From NCBI RefSeq assembly GCF_002750855.1, contig NZ_NWUC01000001.1, positions 744,001 through 808,000 of the forward strand: 64,000 nucleotides of DNA, read 5' to 3'. Position numbers and translations under genes: made by a program. The notes beneath the pieces are model-generated. The model was not told where the DNA came from, did not search any database, and saw only the letters and a program-made list of their open reading frames with translations. Source of the stretch: Neopararhizobium haloflavum. Lineage in GTDB: Bacteria > Pseudomonadota > Alphaproteobacteria > Rhizobiales > Rhizobiaceae. This document shows, piece by piece, positions 35,103-44,377 of the stretch (positions within the stretch are counted from its first letter, which is position 1; every line of letters starts with the position of its first letter).

Positions 35103-35351
35103 TCAAAGCTCATCGGCCTGATCGGAACCTTGTTGCGGGGCCGGTTGAGGGCGTCGATGTCCTCATTGGTCGGCCGAGGCGGCGGCTGCGTCTGTAAGCG
35201 CGCTGCCAGGCCGGAGGCGTGTGTCAGGGCGGACGGCGACTTCGATGATGTCGCGCAGCTCAGCCTCGGCGCTACAACCGCGCCGCGCCGCGCGGCGCTT
35301 GATGGCGCGGAGGCTCGCGTCGGACAGGTTCCGGATTGTGACTACAGGCAT
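35099..35351 (-). pseudogene. FitA/StbC-type antitoxin with a frameshift
   Basis: A ribbon-helix-helix start 'MPVVTIRNLSDASLRAIKRR' and 'SAEAELRDIIEVAV' is intact, but the frame stops early at 35163. One base away, another frame continues as 'TNEDIDALNRPRNKVPIRPM' 'SFE' and ends in ATGA with the toxin remnant. The antitoxin therefore has lost its toxin-binding tail by a one-base change around 35170-35177. As read directly, a 62-residue protein (35163-35351) is made. Confidence 0.6.
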
Positions 35352-35432
35352 GGCAGCTCCTCCATCGACGTTGCTGGCGGTGATAGCAGAATGGGAATTT
35401 GCCATCATCTTGAAGGTGGATAGTTTTGGCGC

Positions 35433-36359
35433 TTACGCGCCGCCCGAGCCGAACCGATAGACCGGGATGCCCAGCTTGCGGGCCTTGTCGGCCAAATTCT
35501 CCTGGATGCCGGTGCCGGGAAAGATCACCACGCCGATCGGCACGACGGTGAGCATCTGGTCGTTGCGTTTGAAGGGGGCGGCCTTGGCGTCTTTCGTCCA
35601 GTTGGGCTTGAAGGCGACCTGCGGCACCTTGCGGCTGTCGGCCCAGCGGGAGGCGATCTTTTCGGCGCCTTTCGGCGAGCCGCCGTGCAACAGCACCATG
35701 TCCGAGTGCTTGGCGTGGATCTGATCGAGCTTGGCCCATATCTGCTTGTGGTCGGCGGTGTCTCCGCCCGAGAAGGCGATCTTCGGGCCGGCGGGCACGA
35801 GCACCTCGGTCTCGGCGCGGCGCTTGGCCGCGAGGAAATCCCGGCTGTCGATCAGCGACGCGGTGAGGTGGCGATGGTTGACCCGTGATCCGGTCCGTTG
35901 CGACCAGGGCGAGCCTGCGGCGATGCGGTAGCGTTCGGCGGCGGCTTCGCGGAAGGTTTCCAGGCCATCGCGCCGGTCGATCAGGTTCATGCCGATGTCG
36001 AGCAGGCGCTCGAGCTGGAGAGACTTAACCTCCGAGCCATCCTGTTCGCGCTGAAGCTGCTTTTGCGCCTGTTCGTTGTCGTCGAGTTTCCGTTCGATCC
36101 GGTCCACGGCGCGGTGGAATATGTTGACGGTCGACCAGAGGAGATCGGGGAGGTCGAAATCGAGACTCGTGTCGGTGATCGTGGCGACGAGGGCGTCGAA
36201 GATATCGGCGACGGCGCCTTCGATGAAGCGATCTTCCGGAGGAGGACGTTGGTCCAGTTCGTCTTCGGAGGGACGATAGCCGTGGAGCTGCAATTCCTGG
36301 ATCAGGTGGTCGGTCGGGGATGACTCGTGGTGCGGCTCGTAGTCGTCATGCGCGTTCAT
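35433..36359 (-). CDS. DUF2493 protein (SLOG/Rossmann-like)
   Basis: 308 residues. A helical N-terminal half ('HLIQELQLHGYRPSEDE', 'VDRIERKLDDNEQAQKQ') precedes a Rossmann-like DUF2493 domain ('KIAFSGGDTADHKQIWAKLD', 'VLLHGGSPKGAEKIASRWA', 'VVIFPGTGIQENLADKA'). It is a standard ICE accessory gene, probably binding a nucleotide ligand. It has the repeated leader upstream. Confidence 0.88.
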   Translation of the reverse strand: MNAHDDYEPHHESSPTDHLIQELQLHGYRPSEDELDQRPPPEDRFIEGAVADIFDALVATITDTSLDFDLPDLLWSTVNIFHRAVDRIERKLDDNEQAQKQLQREQDGSEVKSLQLERLLDIGMNLIDRRDGLETFREAAAERYRIAAGSPWSQRTGSRVNHRHLTASLIDSRDFLAAKRRAETEVLVPAGPKIAFSGGDTADHKQIWAKLDQIHAKHSDMVLLHGGSPKGAEKIASRWADSRKVPQVAFKPNWTKDAKAAPFKRNDQMLTVVPIGVVIFPGTGIQENLADKARKLGIPVYRFGSGGA

Positions 36360-36364
36360 GGGAT

Positions 36365-36525
36365 GCTCCGTCGGTTTGGACCGCGACCGTCGCGGCCTTC
36401 ATGGCGACGAAGCCGTCAGGCGGGGCGGAGCTGCACCCGGAGCGAAGCGAGAGGGCCGCAGCGCCAGCGGAGGATGGCGAAGGCCGGCGATTTTGTTTCG
36501 CGATGGAAAGGCGCGGCTCCGGGGT
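36365..36525 (-). repeat. second copy of the DUF736/DUF2493 upstream leader
   Basis: Matches the block at 33361-33520 in order and spacing: GCTCCGT, GCGGCCT..ATGGCGA, CCGCAGCGCCAGCGGAGGATGGCG split around one base, and TTTGTTTCGCGA.GGAA. On the coding strand it lies right before the start codon of each gene. It may be a shared promoter or a structured 5' UTR. The remaining stretch up to 36900 holds no gene I can support. Confidence 0.5.
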
Positions 36526-36909
36526 TCCCACGCGGCCTGCCGCGTGGGGTGGAGATGCGCCGCCGGAAAATCGTCGGTCGCAGCGATTGCCGATCCGGCC
36601 TGGCTGATGGCCGATCGCCCTCTCGAAGGCCGAGGCGCGGTCCCCTTCCGATGGGGGGCGCATCCTCGCGGGCATGGCGGCTGCGCGCCGCCCTTCAGTC
36701 CGTTCCGCTACGCCCCAGGATCACGAAGCGACAGGCGCCTTTCAGCGAAGACAGGAAACGCATACCCCCGATGCAGGGCTTCATGGAAGGTGGCCGAAGC
36801 CCTCGCGCGGGATGAGTCTGCTGGGATTCCGCGCAAGGGTTGATTTCCGATGAGAGATACGAATACGCATCATCCACGCATTACGTGATATGAAAAGGGA
36901 TCATCTGGC

Positions 36910-36968
36910 TTGACGCTGTAGGAGAAAATGATATGTTTTCGCGTCGTGCATGACTATGATGATATGTT
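36910..36968 (+). promoter_or_regulatory. hipBA promoter with two direct operator repeats
   Basis: TTGACG (36910-36915), 16 bases, TATGTT (36932-36937) resembles a sigma-70 promoter. The 10-base sequence ATGATATGTT occurs at 36928-36937 and again at 36959-36968, 31 bases apart (three helical turns). This suits cooperative binding of HipB, and the first copy covers the -10 box. Confidence 0.55.
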
Positions 36969-36979
36969 AAGGTATCTCC

Positions 36980-37291
36980 ATGCGATCTGAATCAGAAACG
37001 CTGCATGAGATTGGCAGGCTCTTTAGTCAGGCCCGGACGGCTGCCGGGCTGACGCAGGAGCAGGTCGCCGAACTGGCTGGCATATCCCGGCCGCGCTATC
37101 GCGACATCGAGAAGGGGACGGCGGCCGCGCGCGCCACGACGCTCATGAACATCGCGCGTGCGCTTGGGCTGGAGATGATGCTGGTGCCGCAGACCATGGT
37201 TCCGGCCATCGAGGCGTTGATGCATCCCCATGACGACGATGATCGCCCCGCCTTCGCCGTGCAGGACGAGGAAGATGACGGCCATGGCTGA
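36980..37291 (+). CDS. hipB: HipB-type Xre antitoxin
   Basis: 103 residues with one Xre domain ('IGRLFSQARTAAGLTQEQVA', 'AGISRPRYRDIEKGTAAARA') and an acidic tail. It overlaps hipA by eight bases and would repress the operon and bind HipA. Confidence 0.9.
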   Translation: MRSESETLHEIGRLFSQARTAAGLTQEQVAELAGISRPRYRDIEKGTAAARATTLMNIARALGLEMMLVPQTMVPAIEALMHPHDDDDRPAFAVQDEEDDGHG

Positions 37292-38537
37292 CAAAGTTTT
37301 CACACCCAGAGCCGTCCAGTCGCTGGACGTGTTTCTGAATGCGATAAAGGTCGGCACGATCGTCAGGACGCCGGGCGACTTCAATGCGTTCAGTTTCGAC
37401 GAGGCGTATCGCGCAACGGGCGGTTCTCCGACCTTGAGCCTTTCGTTCCGGGCAGCCACGGGCGGTTTGCGCAAAGACCCCAAGCCTCTGGCGGGTGCGC
37501 TTCCAGCGTTCTTCGCGAATCTGCTGCCGGAGGACAAGCTGCGCGAGGCCATGGAAAAGCACCATGCCGGCGATGTTCATCCGGGAAATGATTTCGACCT
37601 GCTGGCGGCGCTCGGCGCGGATCTGCCGGGCGCGGTGCGGGTCGTGCCCGTCGACGGCATGAACAAGGCACCGCGGGCCGCCGCCCGTGAAAAGCCCAAA
37701 GCGCGCTTTTCTCTCGCCGGCGTGCAGATGAAGCTGTCGGTGATGAAGAACACCGGCAAGGGCGGTGGGCTAACGCTCCCGCTCGACGACGCTGAGGGGC
37801 AATATATTGCCAAGTTCCCGTCTACGGCGTTTCCCGGCGTTTCGGAAAACGAGTTCGCCGCCCTCGCGCTTGCGTCTGCGATTGGCATGGATGTCCCGGC
37901 AAGCGAATTGGTCGCCAAATCGGATTTTGAGGGAATCCCCGAAGAGTTCGACACGCTGGCCGAAGGCCGGGTGCTCCTCATCAGGCGTTTCGACCGCGGG
38001 GCCGACGGGACGCGCATCCACATCGAGGATTTCGCCCAGGTCTTCGGCGTCTATCCGGCCCGTAAATATGAAGGCGCTGCCTATCATGACATTGCCGCGG
38101 CATTGACCGCCGCGATCTCGCCTGCCGCCGCGCTGGAGTTTGTTTGCCGTCTCGCGCTGGCGGTCGTGACGGGCAATGGCGACATGCACCTGAAGAACTG
38201 GTCGCTGATCTATCCGGGCGACGGGGGAACGCCGGCGCTGGCGCCGGTCTATGATCTGCTGTCGACCGTTCCCTATATTCCTGCCGACAACCTGGCACTG
38301 TCGCTGGGCGGAGAGCGATCGTTCAAGGCGCTGTCGGCGCCGCGCTGGAAGGCCTTTGCCAATCGCGCCAGGTTGCCCGAGCCCGCGGTCATGAAGGCGG
38401 TGGTAGAAATCGTCGCCCGCGTCAATCACCATTGGTGGACACTTTCCGAGCGCGATGCCGTGCCCATGCCCGTGCTCGAGCGGATCGACGCGCATGTGAG
38501 GGCGATGACGCCGATCTTGAACAGTTGCGCCGAATAG
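37284..38537 (+). CDS. hipA: HipA-type serine/threonine kinase toxin
   Basis: 417 residues. N-subdomain: 'GGLRKDPKPLAGALPAFFAN', 'LLPEDKLREAM'. The kinase core has 'RFSLAGVQMKLSV', the catalytic loop 'GNGDMHLKNWSL' and the metal site 'VYDLLSTVPY', all intact. HipA phosphorylates glutamyl-tRNA synthetase or related targets and causes dormancy. The ATG at 37284 was chosen; one three codons earlier is possible. It converges on the primase gene with 12 bases between stops. Confidence 0.92.
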   Translation: MADKVFTPRAVQSLDVFLNAIKVGTIVRTPGDFNAFSFDEAYRATGGSPTLSLSFRAATGGLRKDPKPLAGALPAFFANLLPEDKLREAMEKHHAGDVHPGNDFDLLAALGADLPGAVRVVPVDGMNKAPRAAAREKPKARFSLAGVQMKLSVMKNTGKGGGLTLPLDDAEGQYIAKFPSTAFPGVSENEFAALALASAIGMDVPASELVAKSDFEGIPEEFDTLAEGRVLLIRRFDRGADGTRIHIEDFAQVFGVYPARKYEGAAYHDIAAALTAAISPAAALEFVCRLALAVVTGNGDMHLKNWSLIYPGDGGTPALAPVYDLLSTVPYIPADNLALSLGGERSFKALSAPRWKAFANRARLPEPAVMKAVVEIVARVNHHWWTLSERDAVPMPVLERIDAHVRAMTPILNSCAE

Positions 38538-38549
38538 GCGCAGACCAAT

Positions 38550-39614
38550 TCAGCGCCTGCGGGGATTTCCGCCAACCGTCTCGTGGCATCGAAGGAACCT
38601 GGCAACGTCCTCGGGTGCGAGTTGCACCCGAACGCCCGCCCGAAGCGCATCGATGCCGAGCCGCCGAAGATCCTCGTTGAAGTCCCCGAGCGCCGGCGAC
38701 AGCGGGATGGCCTCTATCCCTTCGGCGTTCGCCCTTTCGGTCAGCATGTTCTGCGCGCCGTCGCCTGCCTGATCGTTGTCGCGGACGATGTACAGCCGCC
38801 GCAGAGCCGGCGGGAACCGGATGGCGGCGAGATGCGCCGCGGAGAGAGCGGGCGCCATTGCCATATCGGGTAAGATCTGCCGGAGCGACAGCATGGTCTC
38901 GATGCCTTCGCCTGCGGCCATCACGCTGCCGGGCACGCCGATGCGGACGGCATGACCGAGCAGATCGCCCATCGCCTTGCGCTGCGTGTCGATCGGGGCC
39001 TTGTCCGCGCCGTCCGGCGCGAGCCAGGTGCGGTGCGCGCCCGTGATCCTGGCATCGAGATCGGTGACGGCGGCGATCATCGCGGGCCATGTTTCGGTCG
39101 GGCCATCGTCGGGCCTGTAATAGCAGCGTGGATGGAAACGCAGGCTGCCGGTTCCGTGCAGAAGCGTAATGCCGCGTCCACCAAGATACGTCTCCACGAC
39201 GGTGCCGGCGATCGGCAGCGCCATCGCGAAGAGCCGTCGTGCGGCCTCGGCCGATCCCGATGGGGCTTGAGCAAAACCGCGCCGTGATGCTGCCTGTTCA
39301 GGCTCGGGATGCGGCAGGCTGAGAAAGGCGCGTGCCTCTTCGGCGACATCGGTGAAGTCGAGGAGACCGAGTGATTCACGGATGACGTCGAGAAGATCGC
39401 CATGTTCGCCGGTGGCGGCGTCGGTCCATTTGCCAGCGCGCCCTTTGGGACTGTCCTTGAGCCGGATGAACATCGAGCGGCCCTTGGTGTTGCGGACATC
39501 GCCGACCTGCCAGTAATTGCCTTGGCGCCGACCGTTCGAGAGATAGAGGCGGCAAACCGCCTCGGCCTGTCGGCCGAGACGATGCGCCAGATCGGATGCG
39601 CTGAGACGCGCCAT
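38550..39614 (-). CDS. toprim-domain primase-like protein
   Basis: 354 residues: 'MARLSASDLAHRLGRQAEAV', a segment with 'KGRSMFIRLKDSP', then 'YLGGRGITL', 'SLRFHPRCYYR' and the toprim core 'MAAGEGIETMLSLRQ' with 'LRRLYIVRDNDQAGDGA' (Glu, then D-x-D). This is the usual ICE/plasmid primase-like gene, coupled to the helicase gene by a one-base overlap (TGATG). Confidence 0.9.
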   Translation of the reverse strand: MARLSASDLAHRLGRQAEAVCRLYLSNGRRQGNYWQVGDVRNTKGRSMFIRLKDSPKGRAGKWTDAATGEHGDLLDVIRESLGLLDFTDVAEEARAFLSLPHPEPEQAASRRGFAQAPSGSAEAARRLFAMALPIAGTVVETYLGGRGITLLHGTGSLRFHPRCYYRPDDGPTETWPAMIAAVTDLDARITGAHRTWLAPDGADKAPIDTQRKAMGDLLGHAVRIGVPGSVMAAGEGIETMLSLRQILPDMAMAPALSAAHLAAIRFPPALRRLYIVRDNDQAGDGAQNMLTERANAEGIEAIPLSPALGDFNEDLRRLGIDALRAGVRVQLAPEDVARFLRCHETVGGNPRRR

Positions 39615-42600
39615 CACGCGGCCTCGCGTTCGCTGATGCGCTCGACCGGATAGGCGTCGAGCAGCTTGCCGAGGATGGCCGGACCGGAGGCGTCGACCGG
39701 CACGAAGAAGCGCAGCTTCCACGAGATGATCTCACCGAACAGGCCATAGGCACGCAGCCGGTCGCGCATGGCTTCGGTGAAGCCCGACAGCTCGATACGG
39801 TTCGCCCCCATGACGCGCGCGCGACGAAGCTGGAGCCCTTCGGCAAGGTCGAGGATGGTGCGGCCGTCTACCAGAGCGGCATAGGCGTCCTCGCTGCCGA
39901 GGCTGGTCGTTCCAGTCGAAGTGGCGTTCGCGGCCCAGGCGGGCGAGACGCGGCGGCCAATGACGCGTTCTCCGTCATCGGTCTGAAGCCGATAGACCCG
40001 CGTCGACTCGTTCGGCAGCCGCTTCCATACTGGCAGGAGCAATCCGCTTACCATGTGGATCGTGCCCTCGGTGAAGGCGGGCACCTCGTCGACTTCGCGC
40101 CGCCAGGCGGCCGCGAACGTATCGTGATCCGCTTCCTGCCAATGGCTGTCCGCCATCATGGCGATGGTCGCGTGATGCTGCTCCATCGGCCGTACCAGTC
40201 GAATACGCCGTTCGATCTCGCCATCGTCAAGCATGATGGACGGCGCCGGAGCCTGAACGGCGGCGCGGCCCGAACGTGCGTTGACGAGCAACCGGGCCTG
40301 CGCGTCGTTGAGCCAGCCGAGCGCGGCATCGAGCAGCATCGGACGGTTGCGGCGGCGCTCGGTGATGGTGAGCAGGCGGGTCTGCGCGCCGGTTGCCGGG
40401 TGCGTGTAGATGGTCGCGCGCTCGGTGACGACGAAGCTCTCCGCCGTTAGCGTCTCCAGCCCGACGTCATAGACGCCGCTGGCAATGGCCCCGGCCACCT
40501 TGGCGTCGAGCAGTTGCTCGAAGGCGGTGAAGAGGATGCCTTGCAGCTCGATGGTGAGCGCCAGCAACCTGTTCAGGAAGGTGGTGATCGGCGGCAACTC
40601 GTCCTTGATGCCGCCTGCGTCCATCAGCTTCAGACCGGTCGCTGACTCGAAGCGTTGGAGAGAGCAACCCTCCACCTTGCCGCGCACGATCAGGAGATAG
40701 AGCTGGCGCAGCGCATCGCGGGCGTAGCTCGATTCCAGGTTGTCCTCGGGCCGGAACAGGCCTTGGCCGCCGGTCTGGCGCTGGCCGCGGGTGATCGCGC
40801 CGAGCGTATCGAGCCGGCGTGCGATCGTGGACAGGAAGCGCTTCTCGGCTTTGACGTTCGTGGCGATCGGGCGGAACAGCGGAGGCTGCGCCTGGTTGGT
40901 GCGGTTGGTGCGGCCGAGGCCCTGAATGGCGGCGTCGGCCTTCCATCCCGGTTCCAGCAGGTAATGCACTCGCAGGCGCCGGTTCTTCGCCGACAGCTCG
41001 GCGTGATAGCTGCGGCCGGTGCCGCCGGCGTCGCTGAACACGAGGATGCGCTTCAGGTCGTCCATGAAGGCGGCGGTTTCGGCGAGGTTGGCAGACGGCG
41101 TCCGGTTCTCGACGGCGAAGCGTTCGCCCTTGCGGACGATCCGCCGGGAGCGGCCCGTCACCTCGGCCACCATGTCGGTGCCGAAGCGCTGCACGACCTG
41201 GTCGAGCGCGCCCGGAACCGGCGGCAGGGACGCGAGACGTTCGATCAACTCGTCACGACGCGCGACGGCTTCGCGGCTCTCGACGGGCTGGCCATCACGA
41301 TAGACGGGACTCGACGACAGATTGCCCTCGCCATCCGTGAACGGCTCGTAGAGCTGGACAGGGAAGGAATGGGCCAGATAGTCCAGAACATATTCGCGCG
41401 GCGTGATGTCGACACGAACGTCGTTCCAGTCCTCGGTGGGGATCTCGGCCAGACGACGTTCCATCAGAGCCTCGCCCGTCGAGACGATCTGCACGACGGC
41501 GGCGTGGCCATCCTCGAGATCGCGCTCGATCGAACGGATCAGCGTCGGGGTCTTCATCGAGGTGAGCAGATGGCCAAAGAAGCGCTGCTTGGCGCTCTCG
41601 AAGGCCGAACGGGCAGCGGACTTGGCCTGCCTGTTCAACGTGCCGTCGTTGCCGGTGATGTTGGCGGCTTGCATCGCCGCGTCGAGATGATTGTGGATGA
41701 CGGCGAACGCGCCGGCATAGGCATCGTAGATATCTCGCTGATTATCGGTCAGCGCGTGCTCGATCAGTTCATATTCCACGCCATCGTAGGACAGCGAACG
41801 GGCGGTGTAGAGCCCGAGCGAACGCAGGTCGCGGGCGAGCACCTCCATGGCGGCGACGCCGCCTTCCTCGATCGCCTCCACGAATTCCGCACGAGTGGCG
41901 AAGGGGAAATCCTCGCCGCCCCACATGCCGAGCCGCTGGGCATAGGCGAGATTGTGGACGGTGGTCGCGCCGGTCGCGGAGACATAGATGACGCGCGCGC
42001 TCGGCAGGGCGTGCTGGAGCCGCAGGCCGGCGCGTCCCTGCTGCGAGGCGGCCGCGTCGCCGCGTTCTCCCTTGCCGCCTGCGGCGTTGGCCATGGCGTG
42101 GCTTTCGTCGAAAATGATCACTCCGTCGAAATCGGCGCCCAACCAATCGACGATCTGGCGGACGCGCGAAACCTTCTCACCACGATCGTCGGAGCGCAGC
42201 GTGGCGTAGGTTGCAAATAGCACGCCTTCGGACAGCGTGATCGGCTTGCCCTGCGGGAAGCGCGACAGCGGCGTGACCAGCAGGCGCTCCATGCCAAGCG
42301 CAGACCAATCGCGCTGCGCATCCTCGATCAGCTTGTCGGACTTGCTGATCCAGACCGCTTTGCGGCGCCCACGCAGCCAGTTGTCGAGGATAATGCCGGC
42401 GGACTGACGGCCTTTCCCGGCGCCGGTGCCGTCGCCGAGCATGAAGCCGCGCCGGAAGCGCACGGTGTTCTCGGCGTCGGCCGGGGCCGCCTGCACGAGA
42501 TCGAAGGTGGCATCGACCGTCCACGATCCAGCGAGAAAGTCGCAATGGGCTTCGCCCGCGTAGATGACGGTTTCGAGCTGGGCGTCCGATAGCACGCCGA

Positions 42601-43921
42601 CGATGTTTGTCGGCAGCATCGGCCGATAGGTGGGCCTGGGCGGCGCGATGCTCGCCATGGCCGCCGATTGTACAAGCTTGGTCGGGTGCGCTTGCGCGCC
42701 GGAAATGCGGATCGACTGCAATCCGTATTCTTCATAGATCGCGTCGGTCAGATGCGCGCCCTCGGGCGGCGTCCAGTCCATGGTGTCGTAGGCGAGTTCG
42801 ACGCCCGCCGGGTCGATGGACGAAGGCGCGGCCGGACGCGCGGTTGCCGCCCGCGCGAGATAGCCGCGCACGGTGCGGGGCGCTGAGCGCGAAACAAGTG
42901 GCGTGATGTCGGGCAGAGATACCGGCAGGCGCGGTGGAACCTGAGCCTCGATCCATGCGAGCAGCGTGGCGACGTCGGGCGCGAGGCCGCCGGATGCCGG
43001 GAACATGGCCGGGTCTTCGGCCGGCAGCTTGTCGATAACGGTGAGCCGCGTCTCGATGGTCGTGCCGTGCCTGGCATAAACCGAGCCGTCGATCGTCGCT
43101 GTGAAGACGAGGCGACCGCGCTCCTGAAGCCGGACGAAGGCGTCGCGCCAGGCGGGTTGCTCGGGACCGAAATTCGCCCCGGTGATCGTGACCAGCCGCC
43201 CGCCATTGGCGAGCCGCGCCAGAGCCGAGGCGACATGGCGATGGGCGGCGTCGGCCATCCGGCCGGAGACGTGCGCCATTACCGAGAATGGCGGGTTCAT
43301 CAGGACGACGGAGGGAACGGCGCTGGCGGCGAGGTGATCGTCGATCTGGGCAGCGTCGACGCGCGTGAGGTGACAAGCCGGAAAGAGAGCGGCGAGCAGA
43401 TCGGCGCGGGTTTCGGCCAGCTCGTTGAGAAGGAGCGAACCGCCGGTGATCTCAGCGAGGATCGCAAGGAGGCCCGTGCCGGCTGAAGGCTCCAGTACGA
43501 TGTCGCGCGGCGTGATCGAGGCGGCGGCGATGGCGGCAAGGCTGAGTGGGACCGGCGTCGAGAATTGCTGGAGCGCCTGGCTTTCTTCGGAGCGGCGGGA
43601 GTGCGTCGGCAGGAGGCCGGTGATTTTCGACAGAGCGGCAAGCCGTGCAGCCGGAGTGTCGGCTTTACGGAAAAGCGCACGTCCGTATTTGCGCAGGAAC
43701 AGGACGGTCGCACATTCGCAGGCTTCATAAGCCGACTTCCAGTCCCAGACGCCGGTCGCGTCGGAGGTGCCGAAGGTGATCTCCATGGCGGCGCGGAGAC
43801 TGGCGGCATCGACCCGCTGGCCGCGTTCGAGGAGGGCGAGAAGTCGATGCGCGGCGGCGATGATGGCGGACGCACGAGCGATGGGCGCGGCCGGAACGGC
43901 CACGGGAGACAGGATGTTCAT
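39614..43921 (-). CDS. methylase/strawberry-notch helicase fusion of the ICE
   Basis: 1435 residues. N-terminal third: N6-adenine methylase-like with SAM site 'LEPSAGTG' and catalytic 'NPPFS'. Middle and C-terminal: SF2 helicase of the strawberry-notch type with Walker A 'GDGTGAGKGRQ', Walker B 'IIFDESHAM', 'VYVSATGAT'-like motif III and 'GLGRTNRTNQAQ' motif VI. It is thought to protect or remodel ICE DNA on entry. The ATG at 43921 was chosen because codons further upstream overlap the AGAGTGAGAG leader. Confidence 0.92.
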   Translation of the reverse strand: MNILSPVAVPAAPIARASAIIAAAHRLLALLERGQRVDAASLRAAMEITFGTSDATGVWDWKSAYEACECATVLFLRKYGRALFRKADTPAARLAALSKITGLLPTHSRRSEESQALQQFSTPVPLSLAAIAAASITPRDIVLEPSAGTGLLAILAEITGGSLLLNELAETRADLLAALFPACHLTRVDAAQIDDHLAASAVPSVVLMNPPFSVMAHVSGRMADAAHRHVASALARLANGGRLVTITGANFGPEQPAWRDAFVRLQERGRLVFTATIDGSVYARHGTTIETRLTVIDKLPAEDPAMFPASGGLAPDVATLLAWIEAQVPPRLPVSLPDITPLVSRSAPRTVRGYLARAATARPAAPSSIDPAGVELAYDTMDWTPPEGAHLTDAIYEEYGLQSIRISGAQAHPTKLVQSAAMASIAPPRPTYRPMLPTNIVGVLSDAQLETVIYAGEAHCDFLAGSWTVDATFDLVQAAPADAENTVRFRRGFMLGDGTGAGKGRQSAGIILDNWLRGRRKAVWISKSDKLIEDAQRDWSALGMERLLVTPLSRFPQGKPITLSEGVLFATYATLRSDDRGEKVSRVRQIVDWLGADFDGVIIFDESHAMANAAGGKGERGDAAASQQGRAGLRLQHALPSARVIYVSATGATTVHNLAYAQRLGMWGGEDFPFATRAEFVEAIEEGGVAAMEVLARDLRSLGLYTARSLSYDGVEYELIEHALTDNQRDIYDAYAGAFAVIHNHLDAAMQAANITGNDGTLNRQAKSAARSAFESAKQRFFGHLLTSMKTPTLIRSIERDLEDGHAAVVQIVSTGEALMERRLAEIPTEDWNDVRVDITPREYVLDYLAHSFPVQLYEPFTDGEGNLSSSPVYRDGQPVESREAVARRDELIERLASLPPVPGALDQVVQRFGTDMVAEVTGRSRRIVRKGERFAVENRTPSANLAETAAFMDDLKRILVFSDAGGTGRSYHAELSAKNRRLRVHYLLEPGWKADAAIQGLGRTNRTNQAQPPLFRPIATNVKAEKRFLSTIARRLDTLGAITRGQRQTGGQGLFRPEDNLESSYARDALRQLYLLIVRGKVEGCSLQRFESATGLKLMDAGGIKDELPPITTFLNRLLALTIELQGILFTAFEQLLDAKVAGAIASGVYDVGLETLTAESFVVTERATIYTHPATGAQTRLLTITERRRNRPMLLDAALGWLNDAQARLLVNARSGRAAVQAPAPSIMLDDGEIERRIRLVRPMEQHHATIAMMADSHWQEADHDTFAAAWRREVDEVPAFTEGTIHMVSGLLLPVWKRLPNESTRVYRLQTDDGERVIGRRVSPAWAANATSTGTTSLGSEDAYAALVDGRTILDLAEGLQLRRARVMGANRIELSGFTEAMRDRLRAYGLFGEIISWKLRFFVPVDASGPAILGKLLDAYPVERISEREAA

Positions 43922-44042
43922 GACCTGGAACCTCGGGAGAGCGTGAAGGGGAAGCTCGAACGGCGCTCTCTCTCGACCGCCCGGACACGCCCGTCCCGGC
44001 GACCCTCTCACTCTCGAGACGCCGCTTCCCGGTGGCATGAAA

Positions 44043-44074
44043 AAAGCGCCCCGACCGAGCGGCAGGGGCGCTTT
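44043..44074 (-). terminator. strong intrinsic terminator (minus strand)
   Basis: A perfect ten-base-pair stem AAAGCGCCCC / GGGGCGCTTT with a 12-base loop. On the minus strand it is followed by a run of T (GCGCTTTTTTC). It ends the small-gene operon 45053-44087 before the helicase leader. Confidence 0.8.
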
Positions 44075-44086
44075 GAGACGTCAGTT

Positions 44087-44377
44087 TCAGTGTCCGTCCG
44101 CGATCTCGCTGGCGATGAGCGCGCGGGCCTTGCGGATCAAGTCATTGCCGCTGGCGTCGATGTGGCCGAAGAACCGGACGCGTGCGCCGTTCGCGGTCCA
44201 ATCGGCATAGGCGCAATATTCACGGGCCTCGGACCGGACGGCGCGCATGTCGCTCGCCCAATGGGGTTTGGGCTCGATGACGACGGTGATGCCGTCTCTG
44301 GTCTCGGGCCAGGGCAGCGACCGTTTGGTTGGCGGCTGGTCGCGATCCGCCGCGTAGATGGCGTCGATATCCATCAT
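44087..44377 (-). CDS. 96-residue ICE hypothetical protein
   Basis: Hydrophilic protein ('MDIDAIYAADRDQPPTKRSL', 'GITVVIEPKPHWASDM', 'FFGHIDASGNDLIRKARALI'). It overlaps the DUF6117 gene by four bases and is followed by a strong terminator. Commonly seen in this position in related ICEs; function unknown. Two adjacent ATGs are possible starts. Confidence 0.7.
   Translation of the reverse strand: MMDIDAIYAADRDQPPTKRSLPWPETRDGITVVIEPKPHWASDMRAVRSEAREYCAYADWTANGARVRFFGHIDASGNDLIRKARALIASEIADGH

Noticed and set aside
34650-35423. 257-codon plus-strand frame over the antitoxin region
   Set aside because: It covers the recognisable minus-strand RHH antitoxin and PIN-toxin remnants and has no recognisable motif of its own.
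36327-36815. Overlapping plus-strand frames upstream of hipB
   Set aside because: Arg/Gly-rich translations typical of non-coding GC-rich DNA; the region is better explained as the repeated leader of the DUF2493 gene.
40655-42220. 521-codon plus-strand frame inside the helicase gene
   Set aside because: Antisense shadow; the opposite frame has complete helicase motifs and normal composition.
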